This document shows, in pieces, positions 17,817 through 25,854 of a stretch of DNA of 64,000 nt (positions are counted from its first letter, which is position 1; every line of letters begins with the position of its first letter). A model generated the notes under the pieces. It ran no database searches. It was not told where the DNA came from and saw only the letters and a program-made list of their open reading frames with translations. Position numbers and translations under genes: made by a program. The stretch comes from Nitrosomonas sp. (GTDB lineage Bacteria > Pseudomonadota > Gammaproteobacteria > Burkholderiales > Nitrosomonadaceae): assembly GCA_016703745.1 (NCBI GenBank), contig JADJBK010000006.1, forward strand, positions 372,001-436,000, read 5' to 3'.

Positions 17817-18185
17817 TCAAGCATGAATCCGTGACGGCTTGATCAGCGACTCGGCGGGGATACCCAGTTCCCGGTTCAGTTTCCAGATCATTTTCAAAGT
17901 CAGCGCGCGTTTGTAGTTCAGTATTTCGTAAACCCGATTGCTTTTGCCGATCATGGGTTCAAGATCCTTCACGGTAAGCCCTTTTTGCTCCATCTCAAAC
18001 TTGATCGCTTCGACTGGATCGGGTAAATCCAACGGATAGTGCCTGGCCTCATAGGCCTCCACCAGAGTGACCAGCACATCCAGCTTTTCACCCTCCGGCG
18101 TATCGGGAGCGGCTTTCATCAGCGCTTCAATCTCTTTCAGCGCCGCTCGGTAATCGGTATCGGTTCTAACAGGTTTAATATCCAT
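17817..18185 (-). CDS. higA: HigA-type antitoxin
   Basis: The 122-residue protein has an N-terminal helical half (about residues 1-65) and a C-terminal XRE-like helix-turn-helix (about 70-115, with TVKDLEPMIGKSNRVYEILN). This is the layout of HigA antitoxins, which neutralise HigB and repress the operon. It lies 31 bp downstream of the toxin gene, the toxin-first order typical of higBA. Confidence 0.88.
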   Translation of the reverse strand: MDIKPVRTDTDYRAALKEIEALMKAAPDTPEGEKLDVLVTLVEAYEARHYPLDLPDPVEAIKFEMEQKGLTVKDLEPMIGKSNRVYEILNYKRALTLKMIWKLNRELGIPAESLIKPSRIHA

Positions 18186-18216
18186 TGACTTTGATTTCCT
18201 TAATTCCTAACTCTTA

Positions 18217-18519
18217 TTAGACAAGCTGCGCATCAATCAGGTCGTATTGCGCGTGTGTGCCAATAAAACGAATGTACACCACGCGATAGGCATAGTTAAT
18301 CCAGACTACCAGCCGATACTTATTGCCAGCGATGTTGAATATGACTCTACCGTCTTTGATAATGCTGGCGTTCTTAAAATCCTGTTTGACCGCAGACGGG
18401 GATGCCCAATCGGCCTTCAGCGTATGCCGATACCAGGCAAGAACCGGTTGCATGGCATCGCTATAAGCGGGATTGCTTTCCCAGAATGCCTTTAACGTGG
18501 ACAGCGCGATGACTCTCAT
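18217..18519 (-). CDS. higB: HigB-type mRNA interferase toxin
   Basis: The start at 18519 (MRVIALSTLKAFWESNPAYS) is chosen because family members begin here; an upstream extension to 18615 is unlike HigB. The 100-residue product carries the HigB block GNKYRLVVWINYAYRVVYIR and the ending FIGTHAQYDLIDA. HigB cleaves mRNA at the ribosome. It pairs with higA downstream. Confidence 0.9.
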   Translation of the reverse strand: MRVIALSTLKAFWESNPAYSDAMQPVLAWYRHTLKADWASPSAVKQDFKNASIIKDGRVIFNIAGNKYRLVVWINYAYRVVYIRFIGTHAQYDLIDAQLV

Positions 18520-18641
18520 AGCGCCAATGATAGTCCCGTATTGGGACTGGTGCAAGCGCTTATGTACGAAAAGTCGATCAGGGCACGAAGCGCCGCCAGA
18601 GTACAATTCTGACACCGGTTTGCAGGTGTGGTGATTCTCCT

Positions 18642-18666
18642 TGGCACGTCAATTGGAATCGTGCCA
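18642..18666. promoter_or_regulatory. Inverted repeat before AbrB-type gene
   Basis: TGGCACG at 18642-18648 and CGTGCCA at 18660-18666 form a 7-bp perfect inverted repeat with an 11-base centre, ending two bases before the ATG at 18669. Its place fits an operator for autorepression by the antitoxin. It also suggests that the second ATG (18681) may be the real start. Confidence 0.55.
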
Positions 18667-18668
18667 CA

Positions 18669-18947
18669 ATGTTTTCAATTATGCCAAAATTGATAACACA
18701 AACCGAAGTGCGACTTGATCCTCAGGGCCGGTTGGTCATTCCTGCGCCGCTCAGGCATTCGCTCGGATTTGAATCCGGGGATAGTCTGATTGCTCGTATG
18801 GAAGATGGCCGCTTGATTTTGGAAAAAGCGGAGACAATCAAGCGGCGTCTCAAGAATCGTTTCGCCCAGTTGCCGCCAGGCGCCAGCCTGGCTGAAGAAT
18901 TGATTGCAGAGCGGCGGGAGGAAGCAAAACGGGAAATTAAGGAATGA
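18669..18947 (+). CDS. AbrB/MazE-type antitoxin
   Basis: The 92-residue protein has a swapped-hairpin AbrB DNA-binding domain near residues 8-50 (EVRLDPQGRLVIPAPLRHSL) and a charged C-terminal toxin-binding tail. Translation could also start at MPKLITQTEV (18681), closer to the family's usual N-terminus. The stop overlaps the ATG of a PIN-domain gene by ATGA, the coupling seen in vapBC-type pairs. Its toxin partner is truncated. Confidence 0.85.
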   Translation: MFSIMPKLITQTEVRLDPQGRLVIPAPLRHSLGFESGDSLIARMEDGRLILEKAETIKRRLKNRFAQLPPGASLAEELIAERREEAKREIKE

Positions 18948-19099
18948 CGGTTATTCTTGATGCATCGGCTTTGCTGAGTTTTTTGCAAAATGAACCGGGA
19001 AATAATCAAGTGGAAGCGGTTTTGCCGGAAGCCGTCATTTGCAGTGTTAATTGGTCTGAGGTGGTACAAAAAACGATAGCGGCGGGTGTCGATATCTGA
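18944..19099 (+). pseudogene. PIN-domain (VapC-like) toxin, truncated
   Basis: This 51-codon ORF begins ATGA-coupled to the antitoxin gene and encodes the PIN-domain N-terminus VILDASALLSFLQNEP, with the first catalytic Asp near residue 6 and SVNWSEVV with the conserved Glu near residue 39. A TGA stops it at 19097-19099, about 75-80 residues short of a full PIN domain, so the later acidic residues are missing. The RAYT-like remnant begins 75 bp later. The toxin is almost surely inactive. Confidence 0.78.
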
Positions 19100-19173
19100 A
19101 TCGCCCCGGTTTTTCCGGAGACTATTTGCCTTGAGCCAAACCGCATCGACTGACTCTCTTGGATTCCTTGATT

Positions 19174-19296
19174 CCGGTAACAGTTTACTAAATATACTTA
19201 ACTCCCACCCTTTACTTTTTTTGGGGGCCGCGTTTCTTCGTCTTAAGTTCACGACCAGTCATTGCCGTTAATTTTTCGACCTAATCCTCCGGGCCA
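19174..19296 (-). pseudogene. RAYT-like transposase 3' remnant, copy 2
   Basis: The segment matches 17342-17465 with a few substitutions (for example TTGGGGGCC for TTGGAGGGCC) and is preceded by the REP-like half CGGTAACAGTTTACTAAATA. Having two tails about 1.8 kb apart on either side of two toxin-antitoxin loci suggests past insertions with loss of the transposase body. Confidence 0.5.
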
Positions 19297-19692
19297 ATTT
19301 GATGCAGAATTATATCGGTGATCGGTTATTGATCAGAGGCTCCTTAACAGACCGTAGGTTGGGGTGACGACAGGAACCCCAACATGGAGAATCACGCCCT
19401 CCAGCATTTTTAACCGAATTGGCCTTTGTCGTTGTCGATCATTAACTGTTTTGCTGGCCCATTACCTTGCTTTTGTGGCTTACTGGGGGCTGAATGGTTG
19501 TCGTGTTGGGGTTCGTACCTCACCCCTACCTACGCGCTGTCACCGTAACGCCACCGTAACGCACGTGCGACAATTTGTCACATTGACAGGATCGGTTTTT
19601 GATGTAGATTGATTGGGGCAACTTCACGTTTCATTCGTCAGCAATGGTAGAAGATAAATTCTCCGAATATAATTTTTACTGGAGATAATAAA
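19297..19692. other. Gene-free stretch with short palindromes
   Basis: No intact gene is seen in these 396 bp. A GTAGGTTGGGGTGACGACAG / GAACCCCAAC palindrome lies at about 19353-19381, with a related GTGTTGGGGTTCG / CACCCC at 19502-19525. At 19536-19562 a CTGTCACCGTAACGCCACCG stretch resembles the REP-like units at 17524-17664. The last 50 bases are the leader of the 19693 gene, with GGAG 9-12 bases before its ATG. Confidence 0.5.
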
Positions 19693-20553
19693 ATGTCGAT
19701 ATCAAAAACTTTGTGTGTTGGTTTTCTGGCTGCATGCTTATATGGAAATTTCGTGTTCGCACAAGAAGTTATTAAGGATAGTTATATTATCCTTTTTCAA
19801 AAGGATGCAGGGTTGATTGATCCGCCTAACCCCGATAATGCAGGTAAGGTTCCGGTGGGTCAGCCAACTTCCGGTCAAAATAAAGAAGCGCTTGCTGCCA
19901 CACTGGAATTGAATGGTGAAATTGTTGCGATTCTTGAAACCAGCAATGGCATCGTTGTGAAAATGAATGAACAGGAAGCTCAAAAATGGCGTGATGATGG
20001 ACGTGTTATAAGTGTTGAGCCTTCAATGGAAGGCGCATGGCCAGAAACTGGAAATGATCCAGACGACTATCCGGTATATCGTGATAATACGCTGACCATC
20101 CCACGGGTTGATACTGATCAACAGGCAGGAATATTTCAAGGGGGCGTTTTTCAGTATGATTCGTCAACCAATGCCTGGCGGTTGCAGAGTCACCGGGTGG
20201 CGCCTGTAGTTGATATTTTTCTGATAGAAAGTGACGGGGTGGAGTTAATCGTTACGGAAACTTTTCCGGTACAGGTATTCTTGAAAGTAAAAGGGAATTT
20301 TTCCAATGGCTGTCACGCGCCTGGAAGAGTTGATCATCGTTTGAAGGATAATCGTTTTGAAATTGTAATCAGTACCGCAAATCTGGTTTCAGACAATGAT
20401 CCTCCACAAGTCTGTACGACTGCACTGGTGCCTTTTGAAAAAATTATTCCTTTGCCTGTATATGGTTTATCTGCTGGGAATTATGAATATACGGTCAATG
20501 AAAAAGTGACGGGTAGTTTTGAACTAAAGAGCGACAATAATTTACCTGACTAG
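19693..20553 (+). CDS. Secreted protein with I9-like domain
   Basis: This is a 286-residue exported protein with a clear signal peptide (cleavage after NFVFA). Residues ~25-115 resemble the inhibitor I9 / subtilisin propeptide fold: DSYIILFQ strand, GEIVAILETSNGIVVKMNEQ, and VISVEPSMEG at the end. No protease domain follows. About residues 175-280 form a second domain with two Cys (SNGCHAPG, PPQVCTT) and VPFEKIIPLPVYGLSAGNYE, a pattern I associate with a widespread uncharacterised extracellular domain. It may be a stand-alone protease inhibitor or chaperone; the function is inference. GGAGATAATAAA precedes the ATG. Confidence 0.7.
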   Translation: MSISKTLCVGFLAACLYGNFVFAQEVIKDSYIILFQKDAGLIDPPNPDNAGKVPVGQPTSGQNKEALAATLELNGEIVAILETSNGIVVKMNEQEAQKWRDDGRVISVEPSMEGAWPETGNDPDDYPVYRDNTLTIPRVDTDQQAGIFQGGVFQYDSSTNAWRLQSHRVAPVVDIFLIESDGVELIVTETFPVQVFLKVKGNFSNGCHAPGRVDHRLKDNRFEIVISTANLVSDNDPPQVCTTALVPFEKIIPLPVYGLSAGNYEYTVNEKVTGSFELKSDNNLPD

Positions 20554-20558
20554 ATTCA

Positions 20559-20591
20559 CAGGCCGCCAGTAAAAGATTTGCTGGCGGCCTG
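20559..20591. terminator. Convergent-gene hairpin
   Basis: AGGCCGCCAG at 20560-20569 pairs with CTGGCGGCCT at 20581-20590, extended by a C-G pair, between two convergent genes. No T-run is present on either side, so it is a likely but atypical bidirectional terminator. Confidence 0.55.
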
Positions 20592-20629
20592 GATTGTAGC
20601 CCGGTCAATTTGAAGACGGTATTCAGAAA

Positions 20630-23011
20630 TTATTTTACACAGACGGCACGGACCTGATGAATATCGGTGATGCCCTGCAGGACTTTCTCGATACCATCCT
20701 GCTTCAGGGTGCGCATGCCTTCCTGCAATGCGGTGGCCAGCATTTCCGCCACCCTGGCATGTTCCTGGATATTTTTTTTCAGGGCATCCGTTGCGGTCAG
20801 CAGCTCATGCAGGCCAACGCGGCCAGCGTAGCCGGTGCCAGTGCAATGGTCACAGCCGACGGCTTCAAACAGGGTAATTTTTCCATTCTCATCGCCATAT
20901 TGTTCAACCCAGCGCGATCTGATTTCATGCGTGGCTGCTTCGGGGTTGGTTTTGAAGTGATCGGTATTTCTCAGTTCTTCGCAATATTCAGTCAGTAATG
21001 TTTGAATTTCTTCGTCGCTGGCGATGTGCCCTTGTTTGCATTTACACAGGCGTTTTGCCAGACGCTGCGCGAGAATACCCAGCAGGGCATCGGCAAAATT
21101 GAACGGGTCCATGCCCATGTCCAGCAGGCGAATGATGGATTCGGGCGCACTGTTGGTGTGCAGCGTCGCAAAGACCAGATGGCCGGTGAGTGACGCTTCG
21201 ATGCCAATGCTGGTGGTTTCCTTGTCACGCATTTCCCCCACCATGATAATGTCTGGATCCGCGCGCAGAAAGGATTTCATGATGGAGGCAAATGTCAGCC
21301 CTGCCTTGGCGTTGATCTGAACCTGCCGCAGTCCCTTTTGCGTGATCTCGACCGGATCTTCCGCCGTCCAGATTTTGGTTTCCGGCGTGTTCAAATATTT
21401 AAGAATGGAATGCAGCGTAGTGGTTTTACCGGAACCGGTCGGGCCACATACAAAAAACAGGCCATACGGTTTCGCCACAATAGATTTGAGTGTGTTCAGG
21501 TTGTGAGCAGTGAACCCCATTTTGTCGAGCGGGATGGGCTCACCTGCGGCGAGAATCCGCATTACAACATCTTCCACGCCACCAGCCGAGGGGATAGTCG
21601 CTACCCGTAATTCGATATCAAGTGGCGCAAATTTGCGAAACTTGATTTTGCCATCCTGCGGTTTGCGTTTTTCGGAAATATCGAGGTCACACATGATCTT
21701 GATCCGGGTGACCAGTGGATTGCGGTAGCTGGCAGGAACTTCAATATAGGGCATCAGGGAACCATCCTTGCGAAAACGAATGCCGGTTTTTTCCTTGCCT
21801 GGCATGGGCTCAATGTGAATGTCCGACACTCCGCGCTTATGCGCATCCATGATGATTCGGTTCACCAGTTTGACCAGCTCGTTATCTGCGGCAGCGGAAA
21901 CTTCATCGGCTTCTTTCTCGACCGTATCTTCAGCTTCATCGGATAAGCCAGAAAGCATGGTATTGATACAGTCACCCTCAACAGGCGCATCGCTGCTGCC
22001 ATAAAATAAATCAAGAGTGGCGTAGAATTCACGCTGTGTGCAAACGCTATAGATAATATTTCGTTTGGGAAAAATCTGGTTGACGATACGTAACGCCTTG
22101 ATTCTGTCGGGATCAAGTGTCAGCACAGTCAGTCCTTCTGCACCATCGTCGATTGGCAGCCAGTTATTGCTTTCTGCAAATTCTCGTTTAATATTTTTCA
22201 ATAAATCAAGAGGCTTGACCCGGTCGGCGCGAAAGGGTTCGTAATGAACTCCAAAAAATTTCGCCAGTGCGTTTCCAATCTGCGTGGGCTTAATACCAAA
22301 TGGATCGATCAGCACGTCTTCGAGATTGCGACCGGTTTCCCGTGCCTGCCGTGTTGCCAGCGCAAATTCTGCGGCATTGATGGCATCTTCGATAATCAGG
22401 TGGTCGTAACGGGTTTTGCCGAGTAACTGCTGTTTCTGGCGCTGTTTAAAAGCCACAGCCAGTGTCTGGCAGATTTCTTCCAGGCTCTCCACAACTGTGA
22501 GCGAAAAGGGTTGATCATCCTTGCTATTGATTACCTGCACAACCCCAAATAATTCATGTTCACCTGCGTGCAGGATGGGCGCTACCATCATCTGCTTGGT
22601 GCGGTAACCGGTTCGTTTATCCACTTCCTGCAGAAAACGCAAATGTTCACCGAGTACGTTCAGTTCGCTCCGGTCATAAACATCGTGTAAATTGACTGTT
22701 TTTTTATGTAAGCTGACATAACCGGCGACGCTGTGTTCATTGATTGGCAATCGTAGGTCCTGGAAAGTATCCAGTCCCGTTTTGATCCGCGCAGTGATCG
22801 CTGATTTATCTTCGCTGGTGGTATAAATGGTCAGGCGATCGGCATTAAACAGCGTGCAGATATCTCGGCTGATATCGGGAAGAATTTCATCAATATGGAC
22901 TGCCGCATGAATTTTATTAATAACTGCTCGCAAATTACCGGCGAAACCAAGGGAACTATCATCACGTATTGGCTCTTTCTCGCGTGGCTCTAAAGCCAGG
23001 GGTGTATTCAT
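20630..23011 (-). CDS. GspE/PilB-family ATPase with GAF domain
   Basis: This 793-residue hexameric secretion or pilus ATPase has an unusual front end: a GAF domain at about 30-190, then an MshEN/T2SSE N-terminal domain (~210-355), then the AAA-like motor (~380-790). Walker A is GPTGSGKTTTLHS near residue 525, the Asp box IWTAEDPVEI follows, Walker B is PDIIMVGEMRD near 588, and the His box is VFATLHTNSAPE. Zn-binding Cys sit in CKCKQG and CDHCTGTGYAGR. No pilin or secretin genes are adjacent. The GAF domain suggests control by a small ligand. It precedes, and may be co-transcribed with, nothing downstream; the hydrolase gene lies 17 bp upstream on the same strand. Confidence 0.9.
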   Translation of the reverse strand: MNTPLALEPREKEPIRDDSSLGFAGNLRAVINKIHAAVHIDEILPDISRDICTLFNADRLTIYTTSEDKSAITARIKTGLDTFQDLRLPINEHSVAGYVSLHKKTVNLHDVYDRSELNVLGEHLRFLQEVDKRTGYRTKQMMVAPILHAGEHELFGVVQVINSKDDQPFSLTVVESLEEICQTLAVAFKQRQKQQLLGKTRYDHLIIEDAINAAEFALATRQARETGRNLEDVLIDPFGIKPTQIGNALAKFFGVHYEPFRADRVKPLDLLKNIKREFAESNNWLPIDDGAEGLTVLTLDPDRIKALRIVNQIFPKRNIIYSVCTQREFYATLDLFYGSSDAPVEGDCINTMLSGLSDEAEDTVEKEADEVSAAADNELVKLVNRIIMDAHKRGVSDIHIEPMPGKEKTGIRFRKDGSLMPYIEVPASYRNPLVTRIKIMCDLDISEKRKPQDGKIKFRKFAPLDIELRVATIPSAGGVEDVVMRILAAGEPIPLDKMGFTAHNLNTLKSIVAKPYGLFFVCGPTGSGKTTTLHSILKYLNTPETKIWTAEDPVEITQKGLRQVQINAKAGLTFASIMKSFLRADPDIIMVGEMRDKETTSIGIEASLTGHLVFATLHTNSAPESIIRLLDMGMDPFNFADALLGILAQRLAKRLCKCKQGHIASDEEIQTLLTEYCEELRNTDHFKTNPEAATHEIRSRWVEQYGDENGKITLFEAVGCDHCTGTGYAGRVGLHELLTATDALKKNIQEHARVAEMLATALQEGMRTLKQDGIEKVLQGITDIHQVRAVCVK

Positions 23012-23028
23012 TTTGGACTGTCCTGAAA

Positions 23029-23793
23029 CTAAAATTCAAATAGCTGCTGACAGAGCAGTCTTTTCGGGTGTAACCCACTGACACCGGCTGTAATTTCTCG
23101 CATAGTCTGCTCGGCGTCTTCCTGTCGCAGATGGGTAATATAAATATCGACATCCCGCTGCAATTTTTTAAATTCTTCGATCAGTAAGGCCGGGCAAAAA
23201 TGCTTAGAGCGTATCGCTATATCCTGCTTGGCATTGCTAAAAGCGGATTCGATAATCAGGTAATGAAGGTTATCGATCTGATTAATCGTTTCCCAAAAAG
23301 GATCGTGTGACGTCGTGTCGCCCGTGAAAGCCAGGCTGGCCTGACCGGAATCGAGCCAGAAACCAACCGATGGTACAGTGTGATTGGCCGGCAGGGGGGT
23401 AATGCGGCGACCGTTCAGAACGATGGCCTTACCCACACTGAAAGGTTCCAGACGCATATAAGGACGGGTGGTATCGGGTATTTTTGTGAAATCCGGCCAG
23501 ATATGCCAGTTGAAGATATGTTGCTGCAGGCTATCCAGCGTGGCTGGCAGGGCATGCACAACCAGTGGCTGCTCACGCTGGCAACCAACGGTATCCACCA
23601 GAAACGGGATGAAGGCGATGTGATCCAGATGGGCATGTGTCACAAATACGTGGTCTATTTTCAGCAACGCTTCCAGCGACAGATTGCCTACGCCTGTACC
23701 CGCATCAATCAGAATGTCTTCATCCAGCAACATAGCCGTAGTGTGGGCACCTCCTCCTATTCCGCCATTACATCCGAGCACTCTTAATTTCAA
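23029..23793 (-). CDS. Metallo-beta-lactamase-fold hydrolase
   Basis: The 254-residue protein is a class II cyclic-nucleotide phosphodiesterase-like or RNase Z-like MBL enzyme. The metal motif THAHLDHIAFIPFL lies near residue 53, with the HxHxDH signature and further ligands in NHTVPSVG, FTGDTTSHD and THLRQED. The N-terminal KLRVLGCNGGIGGG is typical of the 3',5'-cyclic-nucleotide phosphodiesterase family. It is the first gene of a pair with the GAF-GspE ATPase, which hints at nucleotide signalling but does not prove it. Confidence 0.82.
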   Translation of the reverse strand: MKLRVLGCNGGIGGGAHTTAMLLDEDILIDAGTGVGNLSLEALLKIDHVFVTHAHLDHIAFIPFLVDTVGCQREQPLVVHALPATLDSLQQHIFNWHIWPDFTKIPDTTRPYMRLEPFSVGKAIVLNGRRITPLPANHTVPSVGFWLDSGQASLAFTGDTTSHDPFWETINQIDNLHYLIIESAFSNAKQDIAIRSKHFCPALLIEEFKKLQRDVDIYITHLRQEDAEQTMREITAGVSGLHPKRLLCQQLFEF

Positions 23794-24190
23794 GATTCTG
23801 CCTCCTTGTTAGGTCAATTTAACCTGAATAACCAGCGTGTTTGAGCTGAAACAGCGAGGGATTTCGGGGTGTTTTCTGCCATTCAGATAACGGCACCGGT
23901 AAGATGTTCTGTTGCAACAGTTGATAGACAATGAAACCGAGCAGCATTTGTTGCAATGTGCGGCTCAATTATGCCGACCAGATACTCTGTGGTAACGTGG
24001 TATTGATAAACCGAGTGCATTTGAATCAGTATCTTCCTGCTGGTGTCGGCACCATCAACCGACACGATACTTTTAACATGAAATACTTACTTTTAAAGTG
24101 AGTTTACTCACAGCGCACAGGACATTCTGACCACAATTCTTTTCAGGGGATCTCTAAAAAGAGACAGTCAGCGATAGATACGTCGCACGG
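23794..24190. other. Intergenic, no gene seen
   Basis: About 400 bp separate the MBL gene leader from the patatin gene stop. Only small hairpins are present (TCTCTAAAAAGAGA near 24153-24166, which may terminate the patatin transcript). A 60-codon minus-strand frame at 23883-24065 lacks a ribosome site and recognisable content. Confidence 0.5.
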
Positions 24191-25348
24191 TTATTCGTTA
24201 AACAGGAATGCCCGTATTTCATCGCGCTGGCGCAGTGTGTCCTGGTATCCCATATCAATCAGGGCCTGGCAGTAGGGTGCTTCAAACAAGAGGTAACTCA
24301 GCATGGCAGCCCCATTGGGCCCCATTGCGCCAACGGCATGATAAAGGTAACGTATGGTGCGCGGCAGGCTGCTGGCATGAAGTTGCGCAAACTCGGCAAC
24401 ATCCTGGCTGGGGCGAACGATCATGGAATGTACCTCGCGCAGCGAGGGTACGCTCTCCTTGTGGGCAGGGGGAATCAGATTAATGGTCTGATTGATGCGC
24501 TGCAAACGTTCCATATCCACATCAAGGCTATCCACGAAAATGCTGTTCAGCACATGCCCGGCTATCTGCGCTAATGGCGGATAGCTGGTTACTTTTTGAC
24601 GATCGCATGGTTGATCTTCTTTTCCATTTACTCCGATGACCAGCACCCGTTCCGCACCCAGGTGTAACGCTGGACTCAGCGGTGCGAGCTGCCGCATCGA
24701 GCCATCCCCAAAATATTCACGATTGACGCGAATAGCCGGAAAAACGAAAGGGATGGATGCGGAAGCTACCAGATGCTGCAGCCCGATTCGAACCGGCACA
24801 CCAACTCGTTGTGCGCGCTTCCAGGGAGTGACTTCCGGGCAACCCTGATAAAACGTAACGGATTGACCAGAGGCGTATCCCCAGGCAGTAATACCCAGTG
24901 CATGTAGTGCACCGGCATGAATACTTCTACGAATGCCACGGAATGGAAGGCGGCATCCCAGCAGCCGCTTGAGTGGCAGGTTATCCAGAAGTGATACCGG
25001 TTTGCCTGCCATGTGCTTGAAGGTCAGTGAACCTAAGCTGCGCAGGGTATTCTGGAGTACGCCCAACAGATCGGAACGATAGACCTGGTCAGTATGCAGG
25101 TTCCCCCACACGGTTTCGAGCTGTCTGATCCCCTCTGAAAAATGGGTTGCGGACATGGCGATACCCGCAGCATTAATTGCGCCGGCAGAAGTCCCGCAGA
25201 TAACTGGAAAGGGGCTGTAAGCATGTGTCGGCAACATTTCTGCTATGGCGCGTAATGTCCCTACCTGGTAAGCCGCACGAGCTCCTCCGCCCGTTAACAC
25301 CAGACCCAGTCTGGGTTTTTGTGAATACTTATGAATCAGTTCGCTCAC
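24191..25348 (-). CDS. Patatin-like phospholipase
   Basis: This 385-residue lipid acyl hydrolase has the RssA/NTE-type patatin domain. The oxyanion glycine motif LVLTGGGARAAYQVG is at residues 16-30, the nucleophile Ser in GTSAG near residue 54, and the dyad Asp in DGSMRQLAP around residue 215. A C-terminal helical region of about 120 residues follows. The gene overlaps the small upstream gene at 25345-25348 (ATGA), indicating translational coupling. Confidence 0.92.
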   Translation of the reverse strand: MSELIHKYSQKPRLGLVLTGGGARAAYQVGTLRAIAEMLPTHAYSPFPVICGTSAGAINAAGIAMSATHFSEGIRQLETVWGNLHTDQVYRSDLLGVLQNTLRSLGSLTFKHMAGKPVSLLDNLPLKRLLGCRLPFRGIRRSIHAGALHALGITAWGYASGQSVTFYQGCPEVTPWKRAQRVGVPVRIGLQHLVASASIPFVFPAIRVNREYFGDGSMRQLAPLSPALHLGAERVLVIGVNGKEDQPCDRQKVTSYPPLAQIAGHVLNSIFVDSLDVDMERLQRINQTINLIPPAHKESVPSLREVHSMIVRPSQDVAEFAQLHASSLPRTIRYLYHAVGAMGPNGAAMLSYLLFEAPYCQALIDMGYQDTLRQRDEIRAFLFNE

Positions 25349-25596
25349 AAATGGATTTTTTTTCTCTGACTTTCCAGGGCATCGCGTAACGTTTCTTCAG
25401 GAAGTGCATTCAGGCAGGCTGATAGTTGGCTGGCGGTCTCGCGAATATGACCAGGAAGATTGCCAAAATTCAGGCTGGATACAAAAGATGCCGTTGCCCC
25501 TACGGTCTTTAGAAGATGGTGGCGTTCTCTCATCAATATTTCAACTTCTGTGCGTAGCATTGAAATTTCCTGTTTTCCCATTGCTGTATGCGGCAT
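25345..25596 (-). CDS. Small conserved partner of patatin gene
   Basis: The start at 25596 (MPHTAMGKQEISMLRTEVEI) is chosen for its AGGAG site seven bases upstream; a frame reaching 25722 has no support. The 83-residue product is helical and charged, with possible coiled coil in residues 8-35, and no membrane segment. The tight coupling to the patatin gene suggests a joint role, but I do not recognise a family. Confidence 0.65.
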   Translation of the reverse strand: MPHTAMGKQEISMLRTEVEILMRERHHLLKTVGATASFVSSLNFGNLPGHIRETASQLSACLNALPEETLRDALESQRKKIHL

Positions 25597-25854
25597 GATT
25601 TCTCCTCTATGTCTGAAGTTAGTGCGGGCACCTCGAGAAAACGCTAATCTCGCCGTATCCGTTATGTGCATAGGGACTATAGCAATATTCACCGAGCGGC
25701 ATACAATAAAACTCACCGCCATTTGTGCTGCATTTCAGAAGACCGCCCGGATATGATCCGGCAAAAAGTATCCGATCCGACAGCGTATAATTGCCATTCT
25801 ATTTTCAGGGTATTCGCTGGTACCCCTATTTCGTTACACCGAATCAAACTCAAG

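Noticed and set aside
23883..24065. 60-codon minus-strand frame between the MBL and patatin genes.
   Set aside because: GTG start without ribosome site, no conserved motif, mixed composition.
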